Below are positions 9,363 to 16,999 of a stretch of 30,427 nucleotides of DNA, piece by piece (positions within the stretch are counted from its first letter, which is position 1; each line of letters starts with the position of its first letter). The translations under genes were made by a program, and so were the position numbers. The notes beneath the pieces are model-generated. The model was not told the DNA's origin. It saw nothing but the letters and a program-made list of their open reading frames with translations, and searched no databases. The stretch is from CAVVWJ01 sp965652025 (GTDB lineage Bacteria; Gemmatimonadota; Gemmatimonadetes; Gemmatimonadales; GWC2-71-9), in NCBI GenBank assembly GCA_965652025.1, contig CBFGTM010000042.1, positions 1-30,427 on the forward strand, written 5' to 3'.

Positions 9363-9755
9363 ATGGGTCTGCACTCCTGGCTCCACACTCGAGTCGGAAA
9401 GGGGATCGCTCTCGTCCTGGGGTTGGCCGCGGCGGCTGCGTTGGTCGGCGCCCTGGCTGGAGGCCCTGGCTCGCCGGCGGCGGCGGCAGTCCATCCCAAG
9501 ATCGAGGCCAGCATCTTCTCCTACGACGGCACCGATTTTACTCGGACTCAGACCACGCTGGTAAGCGAGAAGGGAAAGTCGGCCGTCAACACCAAGCTGG
9601 ATCACGCGAGTCCCGCGTATAAGGCCCTCGCCGACAAACATTCGTACGAGGGTGAAGCCATGATATTCGGCCGGAAGTACGACGCCGACTATGCGCCGCT
9701 TACCAATGAGGAGGGCAAGTTGACCGGAGCCCTGTTTGTCGGAGTAGCCAAGTAG
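9363..9755 (+). CDS. Stand-alone exported Cache-type sensor domain protein
   Basis: 130 residues; ATG 9363 follows AGGGGG with a five-base spacer. Residues 13-42 form a long hydrophobic Ala-rich segment, either a signal peptide or a membrane anchor. The remainder matches the distal part of the Cache_3-Cache_2 fusion domains found in methyl-accepting chemotaxis proteins and sensor kinases: FSYDGTDFTRTQTTL, then GKSAVNTKLDHASPAYKAL, SYEGEAMIFGRKYDADYAPL, and the closing GKLTGALFVGV. No HAMP, kinase or methyl-accepting region follows; the frame stops directly after the Cache fold. It is therefore an extracytoplasmic small-molecule-binding domain without its own output. A partner, or a role as a ligand scavenger, is inferred only. 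A strong terminator hairpin follows, so it is probably a single-gene transcript. Confidence 0.85.
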   Translation: MGLHSWLHTRVGKGIALVLGLAAAAALVGALAGGPGSPAAAAVHPKIEASIFSYDGTDFTRTQTTLVSEKGKSAVNTKLDHASPAYKALADKHSYEGEAMIFGRKYDADYAPLTNEEGKLTGALFVGVAK

Positions 9756-9780
9756 GGAGATCCGGGTCGGGCTTCTTCCA

Positions 9781-9815
9781 ACCGCCACCGATGTCCTGGT
9801 GGCGGTACTGTTTAG
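9781..9815 (+). terminator. Terminator hairpin after the Cache-domain gene
   Basis: A perfect nine-base stem (ACCGCCACC at 9781-9789, GGTGGCGGT at 9798-9806) with an eight-base loop is followed by ACTGTTTAGT. The T-rich tail is weak, so it may need Rho or act mainly as a stabilising 3' structure. It starts 26 bases after the stop codon. Confidence 0.6.
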
Positions 9816-9915
9816 TCTACCGGTTGTCTCGGCTGTCACTCGGAGAGGGCAAAGGCCGGCGCCAAGGTCCTTCGAGCCTTTTTCGTGCCGCGATCTCCAA
9901 CTCCTCTACAGAGCT

Positions 9916-9998
9916 AGAACCAGACCAATGTCAGCGTTGATCGCCAGGCTCTGCGGTTTGGCTCCTCTGGCCGCGACTGGCGGGGACTCCGCAGGGGA
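9916..9998. repeat. Dispersed repeat, copy 1 (partner at 17774-17858)
   Basis: About 80 bases are shared with the intergenic block at 17774-17858: AGAACCAGA, TCAGCGTTGATC, GGTTTGGCT and GCCGCGACTGGCGGGG occur in the same order and with nearly the same spacing. Both copies are intergenic and lie before a plus-strand gene (DGPF protein here, helical exported protein there). No stable open frame is shared convincingly in either direction, so this looks like a repeated non-coding element rather than a gene family. Confidence 0.7.
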
Positions 9999-10122
9999 GC
10001 CGAAGGAATGTCGATGTCCCCTGCCCCCAAACGACTACTGAGTGCCCCCACCGGCTGCATACCTCGGTGGCATGCCGGACCATAGTCACGGCACGATATT
10101 GAAGCCCTAACAGGAGGGAACG
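9999..10122 (+). promoter_or_regulatory. Leader of the DGPF gene with a hairpin and strong RBS
   Basis: Contains a six-base perfect stem (CCACCG at 10048-10053, CGGTGG at 10065-10070) and AGGAGG at 10112-10117, five bases before ATG 10123. No clear promoter hexamers could be assigned, so only the ribosome binding site is solid. Confidence 0.5.
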
Positions 10123-10527
10123 ATGAGCCGGTTTCTATGCCTGATCTACCACAATGAGAAGGAACGCGACGCGATACCGGATGACGACTGGCAGGAGCTC
10201 TTGCGGGAGTCGATCGCGACCGGCGATGACCTCCTCGCCCGCGGCATCTCCCTGGCCACCGCGGCACTCCAACCGGTGCGGACCGCCGCCACGCTTCACA
10301 GGAAGCGGGGCGCTCTGTCGTTCACCGACGGCCCCTTCGCCGAGACCAAGGAGCAGTTGGCCGGGTTCGTCCTGATCGAGGCCCCGGACATGGACTCGGC
10401 CCAGGAGGTCGCCCGGTCCCTGCCGCCGGCTCGTCTGGGTTCGGTCGAGGTACGGCCGGTGTGGGAGCGGCAGGACCTCGCGACCCGCCGGCTCCCGAAT
10501 CAGGAAGCGAGGGCGGTGGCTCGCTGA
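10123..10527 (+). CDS. YciI-like (DGPF domain) protein
   Basis: 134 residues; the AGGAGG site five bases upstream fixes the start. It opens MSRFLCLIYHNEKERD and carries the diagnostic LSFTDGPFAETKEQLAGF near residues 64-81, then FVLIEAPDMDSAQEVARSLP and a closing VEVRPVW strand. This is the YCII-related/DGPF family, small ferredoxin-like alpha-beta proteins often encoded beside sigma factors or SRPBCC proteins in soil bacteria. The biochemical activity of this subgroup is not established. Residues after about 115 are charged and probably disordered. It is convergent with the BTAD regulator gene. Confidence 0.93.
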   Translation: MSRFLCLIYHNEKERDAIPDDDWQELLRESIATGDDLLARGISLATAALQPVRTAATLHRKRGALSFTDGPFAETKEQLAGFVLIEAPDMDSAQEVARSLPPARLGSVEVRPVWERQDLATRRLPNQEARAVAR

Positions 10528-10543
10528 CCAGAGGCCGCAATCG

Positions 10544-10584
10544 GAGGTGCAGACCTCACGCTGGGCGGCTGAGAGTTGCCGCCC
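10544..10584. terminator. Hairpins between convergent genes (possible bidirectional terminator)
   Basis: Two perfect hairpins lie in the 89 bases between the DGPF gene and the BTAD regulator: GAGGT-GCAG-ACCTC at 10544-10557 and GGGCGGC, eight-base loop, GCCGCCC at 10563-10584. Neither has a T-tract, so termination would be Rho-assisted or inefficient. Confidence 0.4.
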
Positions 10585-10616
10585 TCCGGGGGGGCCTGCC
10601 CGCCCGCGACCACCGC

Positions 10617-13169
10617 TCACGACCCCTCAGTGAGTCTCCTGAACCGCGGGTTGGCCCTCAGCGGGTCGAAGGTGGGATCGATTCGGAGCCACCTGGGGGA
10701 GAGGTAGAACGGTACCCGAAGCAGCGGCTCGAGCTGGTCGAGCGCCTTTTCCGGTTCGTCCACCAGCAGATAGATCCGCACCAGCTGCAGCTGCACGTAC
10801 GGACCGAAGTAGCCGTCCTGGCTGATGGGCAGAAGCTCCACGCCACGCAGTCCTTCATCCACCGCCTCCGCCTTCCGGCCCAGATAAGCCAGTGTCAGCC
10901 CCCGGAGAATGCGGCGCTGCGCGTCGTCGGGTGCAGCCCGGATCTGTCCCTCGACCACCCTGCGCGCCGAGTCCGCGTAGGCTGCCGTAAGGCGCCGATC
11001 GCCGCGGAGAGAATAGACTTCCGCCCTCACCAGCCCCCACACGGCGCGATCCTCGTCGAACGCGGCCGGGGGCAGCTCCAGCAGCTTCCGCTGCTGGGCC
11101 GAGTCCAGCACCCAGTAGAGGTCCTGGTACGTGGCCAGGAAAGCGAGGAGCGTCGTCGGGTCGATCCGCTCGCCGGCCGCGAGGACCTCGGCCTGCGCCC
11201 CGGCGAGATCTCCCCGGCCCAGCGAGATCATCACCTTGAGCAGCGCCATCTGCGGGTTGGTCGGCGCGAGGGCGATCGCCCGGTCCAGGGCCGAGTCGGC
11301 GGGCTCGTACTGCCGGAGGAAGATGAGCAGCGTGGCCACCCGTCGGGCAGCGGTAAAGGAGCGCGGATCCAGCCGGAGGGCCCGCTGGAGTCGGGAGCGA
11401 TTGACCTCCCAGTGCTGCAGCCTTGCGCCGGTGGTGGCCGCGGCGCTGAGCAGCTCCACGTCATCGGGAGCCAGACGGAGGCCTTGCTCGTACTCCGCCG
11501 CCGCGCGTTCGTTGTCGATCGGATTGACGCTGCTGTAGAAGTCGCCGGTCGCCAGATAGATCAGCGGATCGTTGGGCCGGAGCGCTCGCGCCCGTTCGGC
11601 CGCGGCCAGCGCAGCCCGGGCCAGGGTCTGGTCGGGCACCCCGTTGGAGTAGAGCGAGGTGCGGGCCCGGGAGAGCTGGCCCCACGCCTGGGCGAAGCTC
11701 GAGTCGAGCGACACGGCGCGCTCGTAGAAACCGATCGCCCGCCGGAGGCCGGCCTGGTCGGCCTTCATCCCCTGCGCGGCCGCCTCACCCTTCAGAAACT
11801 CGTCGTAGGCAGCGAGGTTCTCGGTCAGCTTCAGCCGCAGCTCGCGCCGGGTGCTGTCGCCCAGGACCACATCCAGCGCAGCGGCGACTTGGGCCGCGAT
11901 GTCGCCTTGAACCTGGAACACGTCGGTGAGCGCCGCATCGAACGGCTCCTGCCACGCGGTGGTCGGCACTGACCGGCTGGTGATCCGGATCAGCTCCGGG
12001 CTCACCCGCACCCGGCTGGTTCCAGCAGCGCCCTTCTGCCAGAGCACCTTCCCGACCAGGAGGTAAGTCACCCCGAGATCCCGGGCGATCTGCGGCAGCT
12101 GCTCGGTGGTCCCGCGATACTGGTTCGAGCTCATACTGGCGACGACCTCGAGGCCGGGGATCGACGTCAGCTTGCCCCGCAACTGGTCGGTCATGCCGTC
12201 GGTGAAGTAGGCGTCGGCGGAGTCGCCCTGATTCTGAAACGGCAGCACGGCGAGCCGCGGAGGCTGGGCCACGCCTCGGCTCGATTGCCACACCAGGAGT
12301 GCCACCACTAGGACCAGTACGACGACACTCACGGCGAGCAAGCCGAACCCCCAGCGAGCTCGTGAGGCCGGGCCAGCCATTGGCCCCGGAGGACCGGACA
12401 CAGGCCCAGAAGGGCCAGCCTGTGCCGGCTCGGTCGGCTTCACCGGCTCCGGAGCTAGCTCCCCCCGGCGAATCCGCTCGGCCAGCCCCTCGACCCCCGG
12501 ATCGGGAGGGAGATCCAGCTCCTGCCGCAGGAGCTGTTGAACGATTTCCCCGTGCCGGAGTGCCCCCGGCGCATCCCCAGCAACGGCGAGGGCCCGCATC
12601 AGTCCCTGCGCTGCGCCTGTGTCGGTGGGATCCATGGCCGCGAGCCGGCGCCACCATAGTAGGGCGCCGCCCCGGTCGCCCCGCGCGGTCGCCGCCGCGG
12701 CAGCTGCCTCGAGCAGCGCCCGATAATCGGCCGCGATGCCCTCCCGTTCCTCCTCGGCCCACCGCGCGAATCCGGGAGCGCCCGGCAGATGGAAGTCACC
12801 CAGGAATGGGCCGGCGTACAGCCGCGCCGCTTCCTCCAGCGCACCCGAGGTCCTCGCGGTCTCGAACGCCGCGACATCCACCTCGATCAGCTCCGGATTG
12901 AGCCGCAGTTCTCGGGTGCCTAGGATCGCCTCCTCCGACCCTAGCTCCTGGCGCAGCGCGTAGAGGGCTTGGTTGAGATTCCGGCGGGCCCGCTCCTCCT
13001 CCGCCTCTTCCCACAGCAGTACGGCCAGACGGTCGCGACTCACTCCCCGATCACCGGCTCGAGCCAGGACGGCGAGCACCGCCAGGCGGCGGGGCTGCTG
13101 GGCATTACCACCCAGCGGGCGAGCGCCGTCGAAGACGGCCAGTCCCCCGAGCGTCTGGATGCGGATCAT
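10617..13169 (-). CDS. Membrane-spanning BTAD winged-helix regulator with TolB-like and TPR domains
   Basis: 850 residues. Residues 1-95 form an OmpR/SARP-type winged helix (IRIQTLGGLAVFDG; RRNLNQALYALRQEL). Residues 96-240 are a BTAD helical domain (ALEEAARLYAGPFLGDF). A Pro-rich linker (about 240-270) leads to one transmembrane helix at 273-295. After the membrane comes a TolB/FlgO-like segment (PPRLAVLPFQNQGDSAD, YFTDGMTDQLRGKL, ARDLGVTYLLVGKV), then TPR-like helices from about 470 to the end, including FYERAVSLDSSFAQAWGQLS. The predicted topology puts the DNA-binding end in the cytoplasm and TPRs outside, as in CadC/ToxR-type one-component regulators. Targets are unknown; the adjacent divergent peptidase gene is an obvious candidate by position only. 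The start lacks a strong ribosome binding site. Confidence 0.9.
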   Translation of the reverse strand: MIRIQTLGGLAVFDGARPLGGNAQQPRRLAVLAVLARAGDRGVSRDRLAVLLWEEAEEERARRNLNQALYALRQELGSEEAILGTRELRLNPELIEVDVAAFETARTSGALEEAARLYAGPFLGDFHLPGAPGFARWAEEEREGIAADYRALLEAAAAAATARGDRGGALLWWRRLAAMDPTDTGAAQGLMRALAVAGDAPGALRHGEIVQQLLRQELDLPPDPGVEGLAERIRRGELAPEPVKPTEPAQAGPSGPVSGPPGPMAGPASRARWGFGLLAVSVVVLVLVVALLVWQSSRGVAQPPRLAVLPFQNQGDSADAYFTDGMTDQLRGKLTSIPGLEVVASMSSNQYRGTTEQLPQIARDLGVTYLLVGKVLWQKGAAGTSRVRVSPELIRITSRSVPTTAWQEPFDAALTDVFQVQGDIAAQVAAALDVVLGDSTRRELRLKLTENLAAYDEFLKGEAAAQGMKADQAGLRRAIGFYERAVSLDSSFAQAWGQLSRARTSLYSNGVPDQTLARAALAAAERARALRPNDPLIYLATGDFYSSVNPIDNERAAAEYEQGLRLAPDDVELLSAAATTGARLQHWEVNRSRLQRALRLDPRSFTAARRVATLLIFLRQYEPADSALDRAIALAPTNPQMALLKVMISLGRGDLAGAQAEVLAAGERIDPTTLLAFLATYQDLYWVLDSAQQRKLLELPPAAFDEDRAVWGLVRAEVYSLRGDRRLTAAYADSARRVVEGQIRAAPDDAQRRILRGLTLAYLGRKAEAVDEGLRGVELLPISQDGYFGPYVQLQLVRIYLLVDEPEKALDQLEPLLRVPFYLSPRWLRIDPTFDPLRANPRFRRLTEGS

Positions 13170-13484
13170 GCTAACGCGGTGGCGTGGTTGGCACTGGCGC
13201 CAATATCCGCCTCGCTATCGCGGCTCACAAGAAGTTCCTGGCGGGGCCCGTGGCCGACGAGGACAAGTGGGTGACGGTGGGGGGCGGTTTCGACGCGGAG
13301 GGTGACGGCAGCATCCCGTCGGGTGGCGGCTTTGTTCGGTTTGCGACAATTCTTGCACGATTCATGTCGCAAATGAGACCTCCGACGGCCGGTTTGCCCC
13401 TCTATCGGTACACAATTCCCACCGTAATTTATTTCTGAGTCTGCCCGACCACTCCCAGAAAAATCCGCAATGGTGGAGCTCCAT
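13170..13484. promoter_or_regulatory. Divergent control region between the BTAD regulator and the peptidase gene
   Basis: No gene is supported here. The notable element is a perfect 8-base inverted repeat, TTTGCGAC at 13340-13347 and GTCGCAAA at 13366-13373, spaced 26 bases between arm starts. A weaker palindrome, TTGGCACTGGCGCCAA (12 of 16 symmetric), lies at 13188-13203, 19 bases before the regulator start. The base composition drops markedly at 13410-13440 (ACACAATTCCCACCGTAATTTATTT), consistent with the peptidase promoter, though I could not pick unambiguous hexamers. Confidence 0.5.
13340..13373. promoter_or_regulatory. Inverted repeat TTTGCGAC-N18-GTCGCAAA, candidate operator
   Basis: Both arms match perfectly over eight bases with an 18-base, relatively AT-rich spacer. 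The arm spacing of 26 bases is roughly two and a half helical turns. It sits in the 315-base gap between two divergent genes, one of which is a DNA-binding regulator. A regulator site is the simplest reading; a looped-out hairpin with such a long loop is less likely. Confidence 0.45.
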
Positions 13485-16115
13485 ATGATCCGCCCCCAGC
13501 CGACGGGTGCCCGGTTCCAGGTTACTTGTCTCCTTGGACTCATCACTTTGTCGTTTGGCTGCGGAGGTGGAGGCAGTGACGTGGGGCCGGACCCGACGCC
13601 CTCTGCCATAGCCGTTGTCTCCGGAACCGGGCAGAGCGGCGAGGCCGGGTCGGCTCTGGCCCAGCCCCTCGTTATCCAGGTGACCTCCTCCTCCGGTGCG
13701 GGGGTAGAAGGCGCGGCGGTGACCTTCACTCCGGGGGCGAGCAGTGGGAGCGTATCCGCTGGCCAGGCGACCACGGATGGCGATGGCCGAGCCTCAATAA
13801 ACTGGACGGTGGGAACCGGAGTCGGCGCTAACATCGACACCGTATACGCCCGGGTCTCGGGCGTGACTGCTCCGGCCGTTTTCACGGCAACCGTGAACGC
13901 GGCAGGTGCAGCCAGCATCGAGCAGGTTTCCGGGAACGGGCAGAACGGCTTCCCAGCCCAGCCACTGACTCAGCCGCTCGTGGTGCTGGTTCGCGATCGC
14001 TACGGCAATCCCAAGAGCCAGGTGGGTGTGACCTGGGTGGTGACTTCGGGTGGGGGAACCATCTCGCCCGGCACCAGTACGACCGGCAGCGACGGTCAGG
14101 CCTCCGCGAGCTGGACCATCGGCAGCATCGGCGCCAACGCGGCCACTGCGGACGCTGCAGGGCTGACCGGCTCGCCGATCGCATTCAATGCGACCGCGCT
14201 CGACCCCTCCGCGGCCATCACCCTGCTAGCGATAAGTCCGACGCCGCTGGTCGAAGGCCAGTCCGCCACCCTGACCGGCACCGGCTTCAGCCCCAGTCCG
14301 GCTGGCAACACTGTGAAGATCGATGCGGTTGACGCGAACGTCACCGCCGCCACACCGACCTCGCTGACCATCCAGGTCCCCGGCTTCAACTGCCAGCCCG
14401 CGCGCCGAGCGCAGGTCCAGGTGCGGGTGGGAGGCCAGTCCAGCAACGTGCTGGAGCAGGACCTGAACCCGGCAGCTTTCACCACGGTGGCAGTCGGGCA
14501 GCAACTGGTTCTGCAGACCCCGCAGCAGTATTGCCTACAGTTCGCTCCAACGGCGTCCCCCGAAGACTATCTCATCGGAATCCAATCAACCTCCGACGCG
14601 GTCTCCAGCCTGACTCCTGCCCGGCTGACGGCAGTGGCTGCCCCGGGGCAACCGAGCACGGCCCCGCTGGCCCAGCTGGCGCGGCGGTCCACTCCAGCCC
14701 GGCAATTCAGCGGGCTCAGGGACTCCCGGGTGCCGATGATGCAGCGGCGTGCGGCCGCCGAGGCGAGGCTCCGCGCCGAGGAGCGGCAGCAGGTGCTTCC
14801 CTTGCTGAGCCAGATGCGATCCCGTCAGCTGTCGCTGCAGCGGGCTGCGGCCATCCCGCCGGTGGTACAGCCCGGTGACCAGGTCCCCATAAACTTTCCC
14901 GGTCCCAACAATACCTGTACCTCGGTCGTCGCAATTCAGACCGTGGTTCGGGTGATCGGTCAGTATGGCATCTGGCTCGAGGACCAGGACAACCCTGCCG
15001 GCGGTCTAACTCAAGCCGACATCCAGCGCCTGAGCGATGAGTTCGATAGCCGGATCTACCCCACTGTGACCGGCTACTTCGGCGTGCCCACGGATATCGA
15101 TCAGAATGGCAAGATTGCAGTCGTGCTGACCGGACGAATCAACGAGTTATATCCTGACGTTGCCGGTCTGGTCACTGCCGCTGACTTAGTACCCCGCTCG
15201 GTCTGCGCCTCCAGTGATGAGGGGGAGGTCTATTATAGTTTCGTTCCCGACCCGACCGGAGAGCTAGGCGGTCCCATCAGCCGTGAGGCAGTTCTCCATG
15301 TAGCGGTGCAAACCATAGCCCACGAATTCACCCACCTTATCCAGTTTGGCCAGCGGCATATCCTGCATGATAACCCGCCCCACCCGGTCTGGATGATCGA
15401 AGGGCAGGCGATGCTGGCCGAAGAAATAACCGGTCATGCCTATGAGGGTCGCAGTCCGGGTCAGAACTACGGAATAGAGATCGTCTTCAACGAGGATGAT
15501 CCCTCATCGCTCGACTGGTACTTCACGCAATTCCTCGGATTGTTCCTCTATTACGGCTATCGCGATGACGTGTCCCGAGTTCCCAATGCGCCCGAGCAGT
15601 GCAGCTGGTTGGCGAGGAAGCCCGAGAATCCAGGCCCCTGCACCCCTGGCCTCGAGGTCTACGGGCCTCCCTGGGCGCTGCTGCGGTGGATGTCGGATCA
15701 GTTCGGGCGAAACTACCCCGACGGAGAGGGCGGGCTCCATCGAGCCTTGATCCTCAGTCCATCGGAGGGATACGGGAGTCTCGCGGAGGTCTCCGGGGTC
15801 CCGATCCAGACCTTGCTCGCCCAATGGGCCGCCACTCTGTACGTCGACGACCGGGTGCCGGCCGCAGCGGCGAGCCTTCAGCTTCCCAGCTGGAACCTGC
15901 TCGACGTCGAAAATGGTGTGGTCGAGAGCGCGCGCCTCGTCCCCCGTTCCCGCAGCTTTGCCGGCTTCACCGACGCATTCAGTGTGAGAGCCGGATCCAC
16001 CGCCTACTTCCGGGTGAGCGGCGCCACGCATCCGGGTACCGCCATTCGGATCCGGACCCCTACGGACCAGCCGCTGTCCAGCATCATGCAGGTGTTCGTG
16101 GTCAGGCTGCAATGA
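13485..16115 (+). CDS. Secreted zinc metallopeptidase-like lipoprotein with Ig-like and IPT/TIG domains
   Basis: 876 residues from ATG 13485, preferred over ATG 13470 because GGAG at 13475-13478 sits six bases before it. A hydrophobic leader ends LSFGC (Cys26), a plausible lipoprotein site, followed by a Gly-rich spacer. Two bacterial Ig-like repeats of the invasin/Big_1 type fill about 40-240 (GVEGAAVTFTPGA; DGDGRASINWTVG), then an IPT/TIG-like domain (ISPTPLVEGQSATLTGTGF). The C-terminal half is the catalytic part: HEFTH at residues 613-617 and WMIEGQA with Glu639, i.e. HExxH plus a downstream Glu, a gluzincin-type zinc site. The surroundings resemble M30 (hyicolysin-like) peptidases. Its stop overlaps the start of the next gene (ATGA). 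It is probably surface-anchored; substrate unknown. Confidence 0.88.
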   Translation: MIRPQPTGARFQVTCLLGLITLSFGCGGGGSDVGPDPTPSAIAVVSGTGQSGEAGSALAQPLVIQVTSSSGAGVEGAAVTFTPGASSGSVSAGQATTDGDGRASINWTVGTGVGANIDTVYARVSGVTAPAVFTATVNAAGAASIEQVSGNGQNGFPAQPLTQPLVVLVRDRYGNPKSQVGVTWVVTSGGGTISPGTSTTGSDGQASASWTIGSIGANAATADAAGLTGSPIAFNATALDPSAAITLLAISPTPLVEGQSATLTGTGFSPSPAGNTVKIDAVDANVTAATPTSLTIQVPGFNCQPARRAQVQVRVGGQSSNVLEQDLNPAAFTTVAVGQQLVLQTPQQYCLQFAPTASPEDYLIGIQSTSDAVSSLTPARLTAVAAPGQPSTAPLAQLARRSTPARQFSGLRDSRVPMMQRRAAAEARLRAEERQQVLPLLSQMRSRQLSLQRAAAIPPVVQPGDQVPINFPGPNNTCTSVVAIQTVVRVIGQYGIWLEDQDNPAGGLTQADIQRLSDEFDSRIYPTVTGYFGVPTDIDQNGKIAVVLTGRINELYPDVAGLVTAADLVPRSVCASSDEGEVYYSFVPDPTGELGGPISREAVLHVAVQTIAHEFTHLIQFGQRHILHDNPPHPVWMIEGQAMLAEEITGHAYEGRSPGQNYGIEIVFNEDDPSSLDWYFTQFLGLFLYYGYRDDVSRVPNAPEQCSWLARKPENPGPCTPGLEVYGPPWALLRWMSDQFGRNYPDGEGGLHRALILSPSEGYGSLAEVSGVPIQTLLAQWAATLYVDDRVPAAAASLQLPSWNLLDVENGVVESARLVPRSRSFAGFTDAFSVRAGSTAYFRVSGATHPGTAIRIRTPTDQPLSSIMQVFVVRLQ

Positions 16116-16603
16116 GATCACGCTCAGGTATCCTCTGGTTGCTACTGGCCGCCTGTTCCCGGGCCGGCAACAGCGATAGCACGCAGGCTCCGGCTCGCAG
16201 CCCCGAATACCAGGGGAAGGTGGTAATCACCGGGAGTGAGCCCGCGACCTCGGTCCAGCTGGTCGGGACCGAGGGGAACCTGGAACTGGTAGGAGATCTG
16301 GAGCCGGAACTACGTCGGCTGGCCGGCGCGACCCTGGCGGTGCAGGGATCGCTCCAGGGGCAACGGCCGGTCCGGCGACTGGAAGTCGAGAACTACGAGA
16401 TCAGGGAGATCGATGGCGAGGCGCCCTCGACCGGCGTACTTCAATCAAGGGATGGCGAGCTTTGGCTCGCGGGAAGAGACACCCTCAAGCTGGTTGACGC
16501 ACCGGAGGCGCTTCAGGCAAAGGCGGGCGCCAAGGTCTGGATCGTGGGTACCCGCTCCGGCTCCGAGCTGGCCGTGCGGTCCTACGGTGTCATTCGCGAG
16601 TAG
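16112..16603 (+). CDS. Small lipoprotein of unknown function, coupled to the peptidase gene
   Basis: 163 residues; ATG 16112 overlaps the peptidase stop, so translation is coupled. The signal ends in a perfect lipobox LAAC (Cys15). The mature part is rich in short beta strands, with two similar segments that look like small OB- or SH3-like strands (LAGATLAVQGSLQGQRPV and LQAKAGAKVWIVGTRSGSEL), hinting at an internal duplication of a nucleic-acid- or ligand-binding type barrel. I do not recognise the family. The tight coupling suggests it serves the peptidase, e.g. as an inhibitor, chaperone or anchor; this is inference. Confidence 0.8.
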   Translation: MRSRSGILWLLLAACSRAGNSDSTQAPARSPEYQGKVVITGSEPATSVQLVGTEGNLELVGDLEPELRRLAGATLAVQGSLQGQRPVRRLEVENYEIREIDGEAPSTGVLQSRDGELWLAGRDTLKLVDAPEALQAKAGAKVWIVGTRSGSELAVRSYGVIRE

Positions 16604-16625
16604 TTAGCGCTAGCTTTGAGCAGGC

Positions 16626-16663
16626 AGGCTCCCCCCACGTCTGCCCCGGGGGGGAGCCTTTTT
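16626..16663 (+). terminator. Rho-independent terminator after the peptidase operon, overlapping the next RBS
   Basis: AGGCTCCCCCC at 16626-16636 pairs with GGGGGGGAGCCT at 16648-16659 (11-base GC-rich stem, loop of about 11), followed immediately by a run of five T. It ends two bases before ATG 16665. GGGGAG in the 3' arm (16651-16656) is eight bases from that ATG and is the only ribosome binding site for the next gene. Confidence 0.85.
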
Positions 16664-16664
16664 C

Positions 16665-16991
16665 ATGTCGCCAATCCGTTCCAAGAAGGATGCCGAGCAC
16701 TGGCTCGCGAGACGACTCGCGCTGGAAGGACCGGGTCTATGGACCGTCCAGCAATACCAGGAGCTGGGGAAGAAGCTGGCCCTGGACTACCGGCCAAGCG
16801 GTCCCCGGTGGCGGGTGAAGCAATGGACCGATGGGCCGGAGGGGATGCCGGCATATGTGGTCACCCGCGGAGGTGAATTGGGCATTCACCGGGTGGATGA
16901 CCAGGAGAGAGCGTTCGAGAAAGCCGATGCCGTGATGCACGCGCTCAACGCACTCGACGCCGTGATGAACCGGTCGGGCCAGGCGGTCTAA
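16665..16991 (+). CDS. Small uncharacterised cytoplasmic protein
   Basis: 108 residues, no signal peptide or membrane segment. Basic N-terminus (IRSKKDAEHWLARRLALEG), a WTVQQYQELGKKLALDYRP helix, a two-strand core (GMPAYVVTRGGELGIHRVDD) and a closing helix (KADAVMHALNALDAVM). I do not recognise the family. The start follows the terminator T-run directly and uses the terminator's 3' arm as ribosome binding site. Codon use is like its neighbours, which supports a real gene. Confidence 0.72.
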   Translation: MSPIRSKKDAEHWLARRLALEGPGLWTVQQYQELGKKLALDYRPSGPRWRVKQWTDGPEGMPAYVVTRGGELGIHRVDDQERAFEKADAVMHALNALDAVMNRSGQAV

Positions 16992-16999
16992 GTATAGAG

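Noticed and set aside
9799..10041. Small plus-strand gene of 80 codons
   Set aside because: It crosses the dispersed repeat, starts just inside the 3' arm of the terminator hairpin, lacks a ribosome binding site and has no recognisable composition.
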